Origin: Chryseobacterium carnipullorum
GTDB taxonomy: Bacteria; Bacteroidota; Bacteroidia; Flavobacteriales; Weeksellaceae
Reading direction: 5' to 3'
Assembly (NCBI RefSeq): GCF_900142785.1
Contig: NZ_FRCD01000018.1
Coordinates: forward strand, 1-64,000
Length of the DNA: 64,000 nt
A program made the translations under genes and the position numbers. This document shows, piece after piece, positions 8,443 to 17,835 of the stretch. Each line of letters opens with the position of its first letter. Within the stretch, counting starts at the first letter, position 1. The notes under the pieces were generated by a model that saw only the letters and a list, made by a program, of their open reading frames with translations, made no database searches and was not told the DNA's origin.

Positions 8443-10005
8443 TTAATACGAAATCCATCCTAATGGATCAACTGGTGTATTTCCGTTCCATACTTGGAAA
8501 TCAAGGGTATAAGATCCATCAAAATCCTGGGCTACGGTCCCTACAGGAGTACCTGAAGAAACCTGTTGTCCTTTGGATACACTTACGCTTCCTAAGTTAG
8601 AATAGATGGTAAAATAACTTCCGTGTTTCACCATAACGGTTTTTGTTCCGTCACTGTTGGCCAATACAGAAGAGACTGATCCAGGAAATACAGATTTTGC
8701 ACGCGTACCGGAAGGTACAGCAATTTTAATACCTGTATTTTCCTCAACAATATTTTTGAAAACCGGATGCGGCTGTCTTCCAAATCGATGGGTTACCTGG
8801 CCTGCTCTGTCTGCAGGATATCCAAGTTTTCCTCTGCTGTCTGCAAAACTGCTTTCGGTGGTAGTGGTAACTCCATAGCTGGTCATAGCTTTTGTTTCAG
8901 CAGCTTTTTTCTCTTCTTCTTTTTTCTTATTCAGGGCTGCTTCTGCTGCTCTGGCGGCAACAAGTTTGTCAGTAGCTTCTTTTGCTTTTATGTTAGCTTC
9001 GTCAGATGCTTTTTTTGCAGCAACTCTTCGGGCCTCGTCTTTTGCGCTGGCTTCAGCTCTTGCTGCTTCTTCATTACGTTTTCTTTCTTCTTCAGCTCTT
9101 TTTGCTGCGAAATCAGCTGCTTTTTTAGCTTCGATTTCTGCCAGTTTTCTTTCTCTTTCCAATGCTTCAGATCTTGCTTTTGCTTCCGCTTCAATTCTGG
9201 CTTTCTCTCTCTCTGCAATGAGTTTAGCCATACGGATTTTTTCAGCTTCTGCTTTTCTTCTTGCTTCTTCCTCCGCTTTTGCTATTCTGATTTCTTCCGC
9301 GATAATGGCTCTGATCTGTCCTTCCAAAGCTTTAGACTGAACCTGTTTTTGCTTAAGCTCTGCTGTAAGCTTAGATTCATTTTTCTTGAAATCTGCTAAT
9401 AACTGTTCTTTCTGTGCTCTTTCTGCATTAATAGTTGCAAGATCTTTTTGCTGGTTAACCAGAAGACTTTCTTTCTCTCTTGCAGAACTTTGCTTTTGTG
9501 CGATTGATTTTTTAATTTGAGCGGCAGCATTACTGATTTCCGCAGCTTTTTTATCCTGATAGTCTGCATATTGCTTCAGATACTGTACTCTTCTTATAGC
9601 TTCCCCCAAATTTTTGGAGGAAAGAATGAAGGTTACTTTATTCTGTACCCCTTTGTTTTTATACGCATTGACTAAAACTTCAGCATAATTTTTTCTAAGA
9701 ACTGCGAGTTCTTTGTTCTGGCGGTTGATTTCCAGCTGACGCAGATAGATCTCATCCTCAATAAATCTTTTTTCTTTCTGAGTGTTGGTGTATACCTTTT
9801 CTCGTAAAGAAAGTTTTTTATTGACGTTGGTAAGATAGGCGACTGAAAGTTTGGATTCAGTTCTGGTTTTAGCCAGATCTGTATTTATCTGAACAATTTG
9901 TTTTTTAAGATCGGCATTCTGTTTTTGAAGCTGTTCCTTGTTCTGCTGTCCCTGATGCAGTCCGAACAGTAGAATACCTATTAAAAAGCTAAATTTTTTA
10001 ATCAT
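8443..10005 (-). CDS. EnvC-like murein hydrolase activator with degenerate LytM domain
   Basis: A 520-residue exported protein: signal peptide (about 1-19), a long coiled coil rich in Lys, Glu and Ala (about 20-365, including an Ala/Glu/Arg low-complexity stretch), and a C-terminal M23/LytM domain (about 400-520). All four expected zinc ligands of active M23 peptidases appear replaced: HxGxD reads NTGIK, the YxHL position reads YSNL, and the HLHFE position reads TLDFQ. This architecture and loss of ligands are those of EnvC-type activators, which switch on amidases at the division site rather than cut peptidoglycan. Its start overlaps the DUF4292 gene by 4 bases. Confidence 0.85.
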   Translation of the reverse strand: MIKKFSFLIGILLFGLHQGQQNKEQLQKQNADLKKQIVQINTDLAKTRTESKLSVAYLTNVNKKLSLREKVYTNTQKEKRFIEDEIYLRQLEINRQNKELAVLRKNYAEVLVNAYKNKGVQNKVTFILSSKNLGEAIRRVQYLKQYADYQDKKAAEISNAAAQIKKSIAQKQSSAREKESLLVNQQKDLATINAERAQKEQLLADFKKNESKLTAELKQKQVQSKALEGQIRAIIAEEIRIAKAEEEARRKAEAEKIRMAKLIAEREKARIEAEAKARSEALERERKLAEIEAKKAADFAAKRAEEERKRNEEAARAEASAKDEARRVAAKKASDEANIKAKEATDKLVAARAAEAALNKKKEEEKKAAETKAMTSYGVTTTTESSFADSRGKLGYPADRAGQVTHRFGRQPHPVFKNIVEENTGIKIAVPSGTRAKSVFPGSVSSVLANSDGTKTVMVKHGSYFTIYSNLGSVSVSKGQQVSSGTPVGTVAQDFDGSYTLDFQVWNGNTPVDPLGWISY

Positions 10006-10847
10006 TTAATCTCAATTTTCTTATAACTGGATGGTACAGAATAAGCTGTTTCCATCCTCGAAAAGTCAAATTTCGTGTTTTCCAGTAAAATCTGACTAGA
10101 TTTTGAGCCTTTTATAATTATTTTAACATTTTTCGGAAGGCGGATTCCATTGTATTCATTCCAGTTGCTGTAAGAGATTTCAAGTTCATCAGTAGATAAT
10201 ACATCCTTTAAATTCACACTTAGCAAATCATAATTGGTATCATAGTTAAGAACAATTTTATACTCTCTTGTTTTCTCATCGGTGACAATTTTCTGGTTGG
10301 TATTGGAAACCATCTTAAAACCCTGTGCATTTTGCGTCAGGGTAAACTGAGAATCGCTGATCTTCACAAAAGTTCTTCCCATCAATATTTTCTCCAGTGC
10401 TTTATAATCGATGAAGTTGACATTCAGCAGTCTGTTCAGATAATCAAAATCTGAATCTATATAGGTTTTGCTTGTTTTGTCCTGTCCTTTGATTCCTTCA
10501 GGAGTAGCAATTCCTTTGGCAACACCAATAAAAAATGCCTGAAGATTCATCCACACTTTTTTATCATTTTCAATATAGATCGTAGCATCAAGGGTTGGGA
10601 TAAAGCTTCCTGTTTCTACATTCACTTTACTGTTGATTTTAACCTGATCAAATTTAAGTGGAACTACTACGTGTTCATAAAAGGAAAATTTATCTCTTAC
10701 AGGTTCATTAGCATCTTTGGGATTTCTGTTGTCTTGTTCTACGACTGTGCTGTCTTGTGTGTTGCCATTATTGTTTTTGGCAGCATTTCTCGTTTTACAC
10801 GATGACAGGGTAAGAAATATAAGAAGTATCGGGATCCAGTTTTTCAT
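10002..10847 (-). CDS. DUF4292 family lipoprotein
   Basis: The ATG at 10845-10847 is chosen because it opens a proper lipoprotein signal (MKNWIPILLIFLTLSSC, Cys 17); a TTG 15 bases upstream adds nothing. The 281-residue protein matches DUF4292, a Bacteroidota family thought, from its fold, to resemble LolA/LolB-type lipid-binding barrels. Its stop overlaps the start of the EnvC-like gene, an arrangement I recall from other Flavobacteriia, so a joint envelope role is plausible but not shown. Confidence 0.75.
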   Translation of the reverse strand: MKNWIPILLIFLTLSSCKTRNAAKNNNGNTQDSTVVEQDNRNPKDANEPVRDKFSFYEHVVVPLKFDQVKINSKVNVETGSFIPTLDATIYIENDKKVWMNLQAFFIGVAKGIATPEGIKGQDKTSKTYIDSDFDYLNRLLNVNFIDYKALEKILMGRTFVKISDSQFTLTQNAQGFKMVSNTNQKIVTDEKTREYKIVLNYDTNYDLLSVNLKDVLSTDELEISYSNWNEYNGIRLPKNVKIIIKGSKSSQILLENTKFDFSRMETAYSVPSSYKKIEIK

Positions 10848-10955
10848 GTATTTATCTTTCAATTAAAAAAAATACGCTGCAATATTAAAGCCAAACCACA
10901 CAAAAAATGTTGTGTGGTTGGGTTGTATCTTGTTTTGTATTAAATATTTCTGTAG

Positions 10956-11972
10956 TTATTTAGATAAAAAATCTAAAACTGAGTAGTCACCTAAAGAGAT
11001 CTCTCTGGAAACGCCAAAGTACTGTGCGGAATTTCCGATCATGGAGTTGGAAAGATTTCCGTGATTGATTCTTGTATTTTCCTGAATCAATGAATGTTCG
11101 ATATTTGAATTTACAATAATGGTATTGTTTCCCAATGAAACGCCCGGACCTACTTTTGAATTGGAAACTTTCACGTTTTCACCGATAAAGCATGGCTGTA
11201 TGATTAATGAATTTTCAATAACTGCAGAGGCAGGATACTTAAGCATTTCTTCTCTTTCGTATTCAAGAATTTTGCTGTTGGTTTCTACGGTAGCATTTTT
11301 GTTTCCGCAATCCATCCAGTCATTGACTTTCCCCAAAGAAAATTTTGCTCCTTTAGCTCTAAGATTTTCAAGTGCAGTTGTTAATTGATATTCGTTGCCG
11401 TTTTTTATATTATTATCCATAATATAGTTGATCTCTTCCATCAGTTTTTCAGCACTGTTGAAATAATAAATACCAATGATGGCAAGGTCTGAAACGAAGG
11501 TTTGAGGTTTTTCAACAAAGTCGGTAATAAAACCATAGTTGTCTAATTTTACCACTCCGAAAGCGGAAGGATCTTCTACACTTTTTACCCAGATCACCCC
11601 GTCTGAATTTTTATCCAGCTGGAAATCTGCTCGGAACAGAGTGTCTGCAAAAGCAATCACCACATCTCCCTGCATAGAGTCTTCGGCACATTTAATTGCG
11701 TGGGCTGTTCCCAGCGGATCAGTCTGGTAGTATATGCTGCCTTTTGCTCCCAGTTTTTCGGCTATCTGAAGTAGAGATTTTTCAATCTCCGGTCCAAAAT
11801 CTCCAATGATAAATGCTACTTCTTCAATTTCTTCACCTGCTACTTTAGCAATATCTTCTACCAGTCTCTGGACGATAGGTTTTCCTGCGATCGGAATAAG
11901 AGGTTTTGGAACAGTCAGGGTATGTGGACGTAATCTGGAACCGCGTCCAGCCATAGGAACAATTATTTTCAT
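10956..11972 (-). CDS. Sugar-phosphate nucleotidyltransferase (RmlA/GlmU-like)
   Basis: A 338-residue protein with the nucleotidyltransferase signature GRGSRLRPHT...KPLIPIAGKP (residues 9-31), the FADTLFR metal-binding region (about 108-114) and VEKPQTF, followed by DWMDCGNK and a C-terminal left-handed beta-helix (about 250-338) of isoleucine/valine/asparagine-rich hexapeptide repeats. It should join NTP and a sugar 1-phosphate to a nucleotide sugar; whether glucose, mannose or GlcNAc is used is not clear. The adjacent flippase gene suggests use in cell-surface polysaccharide. Confidence 0.82.
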   Translation of the reverse strand: MKIIVPMAGRGSRLRPHTLTVPKPLIPIAGKPIVQRLVEDIAKVAGEEIEEVAFIIGDFGPEIEKSLLQIAEKLGAKGSIYYQTDPLGTAHAIKCAEDSMQGDVVIAFADTLFRADFQLDKNSDGVIWVKSVEDPSAFGVVKLDNYGFITDFVEKPQTFVSDLAIIGIYYFNSAEKLMEEINYIMDNNIKNGNEYQLTTALENLRAKGAKFSLGKVNDWMDCGNKNATVETNSKILEYEREEMLKYPASAVIENSLIIQPCFIGENVKVSNSKVGPGVSLGNNTIIVNSNIEHSLIQENTRINHGNLSNSMIGNSAQYFGVSREISLGDYSVLDFLSK

Positions 11973-12122
11973 AGACTATATGACAATGTTTTTATTTGTT
12001 AGTTTTTATTTTGATTGTGCTAAAGGTAATAATTTAAATCATTGCTGATCGTAATATTTATCATCTTTATAAACCGATGTTTTTTTTAAAAAGAATTCAT
12101 TAGTATCAAATTAGAGGCCATA

Positions 12123-13577
12123 TTAAGACTTCTTCAGTATTTTGGAAACAATAGTTTTTTCTTTATAAACTACAAGGGCAATAAAAAGAAGCAGGAATAG
12201 ATTTCCTATAATATAATTGGTTCTGAAAAAATAAAAAGATACCAGAGAAAATGTAATGGTAAAGACCAGATAGAGCGTAATTTTTCTTGTATTATAGTGA
12301 ATTGGATATTGCTTTTGCCCCCAAATATAGGAAATAACCATCATAGACATAAAGGTAATCAGTGCTGCCATAGCACTTGCCCAATACCCGTATTCCGGGA
12401 TAAAGAAGAAGTTAATGAAAACGGTAATACATGCACCTATAACCGAAATATATAAACCAACTCTGGTGTGATCAGATAATTTATACCAAATAGAAAGATT
12501 AAGATAGATTCCTAAAAATAAAGCTCCGAGCATCACAAACGGGATAATTTCAATACCTTCATAATAAAGTGGATTACTAAGATATTTTTCCGAGATCCAC
12601 TGAAGGTTCACCATTAGCCCCATGTAAATAATGCAACTGCATATCACAAAGACATCCATCAGTACGGCGTAGGTTTTATGGGCATCTTTATTCTTGAAAC
12701 TTGAAAAGAAATAGGGTTCGATACCCAGCTGGTATGCCTGTCGGAAAACTGTAATAAAAGTCGCGATTTTATACACTGCTCCATACACTCCAATTTGGTG
12801 GCGTGCTTCGTCAGGCGGAAGAAGATATTTCAGAAACTGTCTGTCAAGAGTTTGGTTGACGATTCCTGCGAGCCCTGCGATCATTACCGGCCATGAATAA
12901 TTCATGATTCTTTTCCATAATTTAAAATCAAATTTGGATATACTAAAGCTTAAAAATTCTTTTCCAACAATCAGTAATGTAATGATACTCTGTACCAAAT
13001 TGGCAATAAATACATAGCCTACACCCAATTGGGGATCATATTTCAAACCGAAGATTCCTTCCGGATGTTTTGGCAGCCACTGGATAAAAAATATAACCAA
13101 TAGAAAGTAAACTACAGATCCGGCTACTTTGGAAAACATATACTTGAAAGCTTTGCCCTGCAGCCTTAATATAGCTGACGGAATTGTAGAAAAAGCATCC
13201 AGAGAAAGTATGAATAAAAATATGATGAGATAATTAACTTGGTCTGGAGTTTCAAAAGCTACCGCAAGTTCATTCCGGAAGACATATCCTAAGCCAAGAT
13301 ACATCAGAGCAATGCTGATAATACTTACCGAGCATGTTGAAATCAATGTTTTTTTATCAATACTTTCTTCCTGAGCAAACCGGAAAAAAGAGGTTTCCAT
13401 ACCATGGGTAAGGAGAACTGTAATCACCCCGGCGATAGAATACCAGTCTACAAAGGGTGATGAAGCCGCAGGCCCGAAAGCCTTTGTCACGATAGGTGCA
13501 ATGATGAACGGGAAAATACGGACTAATACTGAACTAAGCCCATAAACGGCGGTCTGACCGAATAACTTCTTATACAA
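12123..13577 (-). CDS. Polysaccharide flippase (MATE/MOP superfamily)
   Basis: A 484-residue polytopic membrane protein with about 14 predicted helices, matching Wzx-like lipopolysaccharide/polysaccharide exporters. It should flip lipid-linked oligosaccharide across the inner membrane. The reading frame opens with TTG (13575-13577) giving MYKKLFGQT; no ATG lies in frame nearby and the next Met is past residue 55, inside the conserved part. A good -10-type box TACATTTG lies 16 bases upstream, leaving a very short leader and supporting the TTG start. Followed by the nucleotidyltransferase gene after 150 bases. Confidence 0.82.
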   Translation of the reverse strand: MYKKLFGQTAVYGLSSVLVRIFPFIIAPIVTKAFGPAASSPFVDWYSIAGVITVLLTHGMETSFFRFAQEESIDKKTLISTCSVSIISIALMYLGLGYVFRNELAVAFETPDQVNYLIIFLFILSLDAFSTIPSAILRLQGKAFKYMFSKVAGSVVYFLLVIFFIQWLPKHPEGIFGLKYDPQLGVGYVFIANLVQSIITLLIVGKEFLSFSISKFDFKLWKRIMNYSWPVMIAGLAGIVNQTLDRQFLKYLLPPDEARHQIGVYGAVYKIATFITVFRQAYQLGIEPYFFSSFKNKDAHKTYAVLMDVFVICSCIIYMGLMVNLQWISEKYLSNPLYYEGIEIIPFVMLGALFLGIYLNLSIWYKLSDHTRVGLYISVIGACITVFINFFFIPEYGYWASAMAALITFMSMMVISYIWGQKQYPIHYNTRKITLYLVFTITFSLVSFYFFRTNYIIGNLFLLLFIALVVYKEKTIVSKILKKS

Positions 13578-13593
13578 ACTCGAAAATTTTATG

Positions 13594-13601
13594 CAAATGT
13601 A
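13594..13601 (-). promoter_or_regulatory. Promoter -7 element of flippase gene
   Basis: TACATTTG on the minus strand, an exact TAnnTTTG match, 16 bases before the TTG start. No TTTG is found at the usual 19-21 base spacing. Confidence 0.45.
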
Positions 13602-13671
13602 AATATTTAGAAATTGATTTATAATCGGCAGGCAAAAAATTCATTCATAAACCTTAATTTTGTTGTTTAAC

Positions 13672-13777
13672 AGAAGTTAGAAGCTAGATGTTAGAAATTA
13701 AGGGTTGCATTTTTTGATCACTCATGGTTTTAACCCAAAGTTTTTCCTAACTTCTAATCTCTTAAATCTAATTTCTA
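13672..13777. repeat. AT-rich imperfect inverted repeat
   Basis: The left arm (AGAAGTTAGAAGCTAGATG region) is mirrored imperfectly by the right arm (CCTAACTTCTAATCTC region), with an inner AGGGTT/AACCC pair. It lies in the leader of the dihydroorotase gene, and is similar in style to the hairpin at 49113-49180. Confidence 0.5.
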
Positions 13778-13788
13778 TACAAGTAAAA

Positions 13789-15126
13789 ATGAAGACCTTA
13801 ATCAAAAATGTGAAAATCGTGAACGAAGGCAATATCTTTGAAAGCGATATTTTAATTGAAAATGACCTTATCTCTAAAATAGAATCTAATATTTCTGAAG
13901 CGGCAGATCAGATCATTGACGGCTCAGGGAAATATCTTCTGCCAGGTGTAATAGATGATCAGGTTCATTTCAGAGATCCAGGACTGACACATAAAGGAGA
14001 TGTTGAAAGTGAATCAAGAGCTGCGATTGCTGGTGGAATAACAAGTTTTATCGATCAGCCGAACACGGTTCCTAATGCAGTTACTCAGGAATTATTGGCA
14101 GATAAATACGAAATTGGAGCCCGTAAAGCCTATGCCAACTACGGTTTTATGATGGGAGGGACCAATGACAATCTCGAGGAAGTTTTAAAAACCAATCCAA
14201 GAAATGTTCCCGGAATAAAATTATTCTTAGGTTCTTCTACCGGAAATATGTTGGTAGACAATCCTGAGACACTGGAAAATATCTTTGGCAGCACAAAAAT
14301 GCTGATCGCCGTTCATTGCGAAGATGAAGCTACGATTAAGGCCAATACCCAAAAATATATGGATGAATATGGAGAAGATATTCCTGTAAAATTCCATCAC
14401 CTGATCAGAAGTGAGGAAGCCTGCTACAAATCGTCTTCAAAAGCCATTGAGTTAGCAAAAAAGACAGGAGCGAGACTTCATGTCTTTCATCTTTCAACAG
14501 CAAAGGAAATGGAACTTTTCAGAAATGATATTCCTTTAAAAGATAAAAAAATCACAGCAGAAGTTTGTGTTCATCATCTTACATTTACTAATGAAGACTA
14601 TGACACCAAAGGTGGATTAATTAAATGGAATCCAGCCGTAAAAACACAGGCAGATAAAGATGGACTTTGGGAAGCATTGCTGGATGACAGGATAGATGTT
14701 ATTGCTACAGATCATGCTCCTCATACCTGGGAAGAAAAGCAGAACGTGTATACAAAATGTCCTTCAGGAGCACCTTTGGTTCAGCATTCTTTGGTGGTCA
14801 TGTTGGAGAACTATAAGACAGGAAAGATTTCTCTGGAAAAAATTGTTGAAAAAATGTCTCATAATCCTGCGATACTTTTCAGAGTTGAGAAAAGAGGTTT
14901 TGTAAGAGAAGGTTATAAGGCAGATCTTGTTTTGGTGGACTTAAATGAAGACTGGACTGTAGCTAAAGAAAATCTTTTGTACAAATGTGGCTGGAGTCCT
15001 TTAGAAGGAATGAATTTACATTCTAAAGTAACGCATACTTTTGTGAATGGACATCTTGTGTATGATAACGGGAAGATAGCAGATGAAAAATTCGGGGAAA
15101 GACTGCTTTTTGAAGTAGGAGAGTAA
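13789..15126 (+). CDS. pyrC: Dihydroorotase
   Basis: A 445-residue amidohydrolase that cyclises carbamoyl-aspartate to dihydroorotate in pyrimidine synthesis. The ATG at 13789 starts the conserved region (MKTLIKNVKIVNEG); upstream in-frame codons lie in the inverted repeat. Metal-site motifs: DDQVHFRDPGLTHKGD near residue 62, HVFHLSTAKEM, AEVCVHHLTF and DVIATDHAPH. The first motif has Gln where most amidohydrolases have the first His of HxH. I recall the same DDQVHFR form in other Bacteroidota dihydroorotases, so it is probably a lineage trait. Hydantoinase or allantoinase is a less likely alternative. Confidence 0.82.
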   Translation: MKTLIKNVKIVNEGNIFESDILIENDLISKIESNISEAADQIIDGSGKYLLPGVIDDQVHFRDPGLTHKGDVESESRAAIAGGITSFIDQPNTVPNAVTQELLADKYEIGARKAYANYGFMMGGTNDNLEEVLKTNPRNVPGIKLFLGSSTGNMLVDNPETLENIFGSTKMLIAVHCEDEATIKANTQKYMDEYGEDIPVKFHHLIRSEEACYKSSSKAIELAKKTGARLHVFHLSTAKEMELFRNDIPLKDKKITAEVCVHHLTFTNEDYDTKGGLIKWNPAVKTQADKDGLWEALLDDRIDVIATDHAPHTWEEKQNVYTKCPSGAPLVQHSLVVMLENYKTGKISLEKIVEKMSHNPAILFRVEKRGFVREGYKADLVLVDLNEDWTVAKENLLYKCGWSPLEGMNLHSKVTHTFVNGHLVYDNGKIADEKFGERLLFEVGE

Positions 15127-15147
15127 TTGAGTGCTAAAAACGAAATA

Positions 15148-15183
15148 AAAAAAGGCAAATGTTTTACACGTTTGTCTTTTTTT
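15148..15183 (+). terminator. Terminator of dihydroorotase gene
   Basis: Stem AAAGGCAAATG / CGTTTGTCTTT followed by a long T-run, 22 bases past the stop codon. Confidence 0.75.
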
Positions 15184-15208
15184 TATTGATATTGATTTGT
15201 GGGAGTTA

Positions 15209-15266
15209 AACCACCCCGTCAAAAATTCTTTGAATTCTTGCCACCCCTCCATGGGAGGGGAATTTC
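15209..15266. repeat. Dispersed GC-rich intergenic repeat, copy 1
   Basis: Contains CCACCCCGTCAAAAATTC, then TTGCCACCCCTCC, then GGGAGGGGAATTTC with a CCCCTCC/GGAGGGG hairpin. An inverted second copy lies at 40093-40142. It stands out by GC content in a gap of about 305 bases (15127-15431) that otherwise holds only the terminator and AT-rich DNA. Confidence 0.75.
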
Positions 15267-15431
15267 TGTCGTTTGAAGGGTGACGGTTTTTTGCTCAATC
15301 GAATTAAATTTATAAAAAGAAAATTAAAGATTTTTCTTAAAACTTAGGTGAACTATTATGCGAAAAGGATTCAACTTAAAGTTTACTAAAGTGTAAAAAA
15401 GACTTTTGCAACTTTTGTGGTTGAAAAAGAT

Positions 15432-17729
15432 CTATTTCTTAGGTTTAGCACTCATATAAAAAGTCAGTTTTCCACCATCAACGATCTCCGAATGCTTTAA
15501 TGTGAAATTCTTGATTTCTTTACCGTTCAGGAGGATCTTTTGAACATAGACATTCCTCGGACTTTGGTTGGCTGTATCAATTTCGAAAGTTTTCCCGTTC
15601 TCAAGATTCAGGATAGCATGGTCGACAGCCGGACTTCCGATCGCATAATCTTCAGAGCCCGGTGCTACAGGATAAAATCCGAGTGAACTTAAAATATACC
15701 ATGCACTCATCTGTCCTGCATCATCGTTTCCGCCAAGACCGTCTGGCGTGGCTTTATACTGCATTTCTAAAATACGACGGATCTGTGCCTGGGTTTTCCA
15801 CGGCTGTCCTGCCCAGTTATAAAAGTAGGCCACATGGTGGGCTGGCTCGTTTCCATGAACATAACCGCCGATGATTCCTTCACGGGTAATGTCTTCTGTG
15901 TCTGCAAAAAACTCATCAGGAAGATGCATGGTGAACAGTTCATCCAGTTTCGAGGCGAATTTCTTCTTGCCGCCCATTAACTGGATTAGTTCATCGGGAT
16001 TTTGAGGAACAAAAAAACTGTAATTCCAGGAATTTCCTTCGATGAAACCTTGTCCGTGCGTGCTCAATACATCAAAATCTTTTTTGAAGCTTCCGTCTGC
16101 TAATCTGGGACGCATGAAACCTGCTTTGGGATCAAAGTTGTTTTTCCAGTTTTCAGAACGTTTGATAAACTGATTATAAATTTCAGTTTCGCCTAAATAT
16201 TTTGCCAGTTGAGCGATCGCCCAGTCATCATAAGCATATTCCAGAGTGTTGGAAACTGACGTTCCGTTTTTCTCAGCGGGAATATAGCCCATATCGATAT
16301 AATATCCGATGCCTTCGTAATCTCTTTTATTGGCTGTAGCGATACAGGCTTTCAAAACTTCTTTAGGATCGCCACTGTAATTCCCTTTAATCACGGCGTC
16401 GGCTGCTACGCTTACACTGTGGTATCCACTCATACACCAATTGTCGTTGGCATAATGTGACCAGATCGGAAGCATCTTCATGGAAAATTGATCATAATGG
16501 GCCATCATCGACTTGACCATGTCGTTATTCCGCTTAGGCTGAATAATATTAAAGAAAGGATGAAGAGCGCGGTAGGTATCCCAGATGGAGAAAGTCGTAT
16601 AGTTAGTGAAACCTTCCGCTTTGTGAATGTTCTGATCTAAACCTTTATACTCCCCATTGATGTCCATATAAGTGGTAGGACTGATGAACGTGTGATACAT
16701 TGCAGTATAAAAATTCGTCTTTTCTGTTTCGGAACCTTTGATGACAATTTTATTCAGCTCCTTATTCCAGTTTTCCTGAGCCTGTGCTTTGATGTGATCA
16801 AAAGACAGATTTCCAGTTTCTTTTTCAAGATTTTCAAGTGCATTGGTCTGGCTTACCGGAGAAATGGCAAGTTTTACTTCTACTGCTTCATTTTCTTGTG
16901 TATCGAAATCAAAATACATTTTCAGGTTTTTGCCTGAGATCTCCGGGAAGTTTTTATTCTGGTCAAATTTTCTCCAGAATCCTTTATAAGCTTGCGGTCC
17001 GTCAAAATTTTTCTGACCGTACGATTTAAAAGGTTTTGAAAATTTCATGGCGAAATAAACGGTTCTGGTTCTTGCCCAACCATTCGTTTGTCGGTAACCG
17101 CTTATGGTACCGTCATTTTCTACACGTACATAAGTCCATACATTTTTACCATCGTAATTGTAGATTCCTGCAGTCAGGTCTAAAATGATGTGTGCCTGAT
17201 CAGACTTCGGGAAGGTATATCGGTGAACTCCGGTTCTTGTTGAGGCTGTAAGTTCGGCTACAATATTATGATCATCCAGCTTAACTCTATAATATCCGGC
17301 TTCAGCTTTTTCGTTTTGGTGAGAAAATCTGCTTCTGTAGCCGCTTTCAGGATTGGAGGCTGTTCCGGGGTTAAGCTGTAATTTTCCGACCGTCGGCATA
17401 ATCAGAAAATCTCCAAGGTCCGAATGTCCTGTTCCGCTGAAATGGGTTGAACTGAAACCTACAATCGTTTGGTCTTCGTAACGGTATCCGGCGCAATATT
17501 TATACACTTCTCCATTGTATTTCCCATTGAGTTCATAAGATATCGTATCCGTTTCAGGACTCAGCTGTACGGCTCCAAATGGCACGGTAGCTCCCGGATA
17601 GGTATGTCCCATTTTTTCGGTGCCGATCAGAGGATTTACATATTGGATCAGTTTTTCAAACTGCTGAGCTTTTGAATACTGACTGAGAAGTAAAAGGAAT
17701 AAAACTGCAAAAGTTGCCGTATTTTTCAT
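15432..17729 (-). CDS. Exported GH92 family alpha-mannosidase
   Basis: The start is placed at the ATG at 17727-17729, giving a signal peptide (MKNTATFAVLFLLLLSQYSKA) and 765 residues, the normal size for GH92; a TTG upstream would spoil the signal. Family marks: YVNPLIGTEKMGHTYPGA at the N-terminus of the mature protein, IWDTYRALHPFF in the middle, and GGNDDAGQMSAW near residue 666, which carries calcium-binding and catalytic residues. GH92 enzymes are calcium-dependent exo-alpha-mannosidases; linkage specificity is unknown. It ends without sorting domain and is probably periplasmic. No PUL-type SusC/SusD pair is adjacent. Confidence 0.9.
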   Translation of the reverse strand: MKNTATFAVLFLLLLSQYSKAQQFEKLIQYVNPLIGTEKMGHTYPGATVPFGAVQLSPETDTISYELNGKYNGEVYKYCAGYRYEDQTIVGFSSTHFSGTGHSDLGDFLIMPTVGKLQLNPGTASNPESGYRSRFSHQNEKAEAGYYRVKLDDHNIVAELTASTRTGVHRYTFPKSDQAHIILDLTAGIYNYDGKNVWTYVRVENDGTISGYRQTNGWARTRTVYFAMKFSKPFKSYGQKNFDGPQAYKGFWRKFDQNKNFPEISGKNLKMYFDFDTQENEAVEVKLAISPVSQTNALENLEKETGNLSFDHIKAQAQENWNKELNKIVIKGSETEKTNFYTAMYHTFISPTTYMDINGEYKGLDQNIHKAEGFTNYTTFSIWDTYRALHPFFNIIQPKRNNDMVKSMMAHYDQFSMKMLPIWSHYANDNWCMSGYHSVSVAADAVIKGNYSGDPKEVLKACIATANKRDYEGIGYYIDMGYIPAEKNGTSVSNTLEYAYDDWAIAQLAKYLGETEIYNQFIKRSENWKNNFDPKAGFMRPRLADGSFKKDFDVLSTHGQGFIEGNSWNYSFFVPQNPDELIQLMGGKKKFASKLDELFTMHLPDEFFADTEDITREGIIGGYVHGNEPAHHVAYFYNWAGQPWKTQAQIRRILEMQYKATPDGLGGNDDAGQMSAWYILSSLGFYPVAPGSEDYAIGSPAVDHAILNLENGKTFEIDTANQSPRNVYVQKILLNGKEIKNFTLKHSEIVDGGKLTFYMSAKPKK

Positions 17730-17835
17730 GAATGAATAGATTTTCAACAGTAAAAATAATTAAAAATTGAATAATAACTATTTATTGCTGAAATTTAACC
17801 TGAATTCAAGGTCGTTCAAAGATATTCAACATTTC

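Noticed and set aside
8767..9399. Long plus-strand open frames opposite the EnvC-like gene
   Set aside because: They are antisense images of the Lys/Glu/Ala coiled coil, giving Ser/Phe/Cys-rich low-complexity sequence without a domain or promoter.
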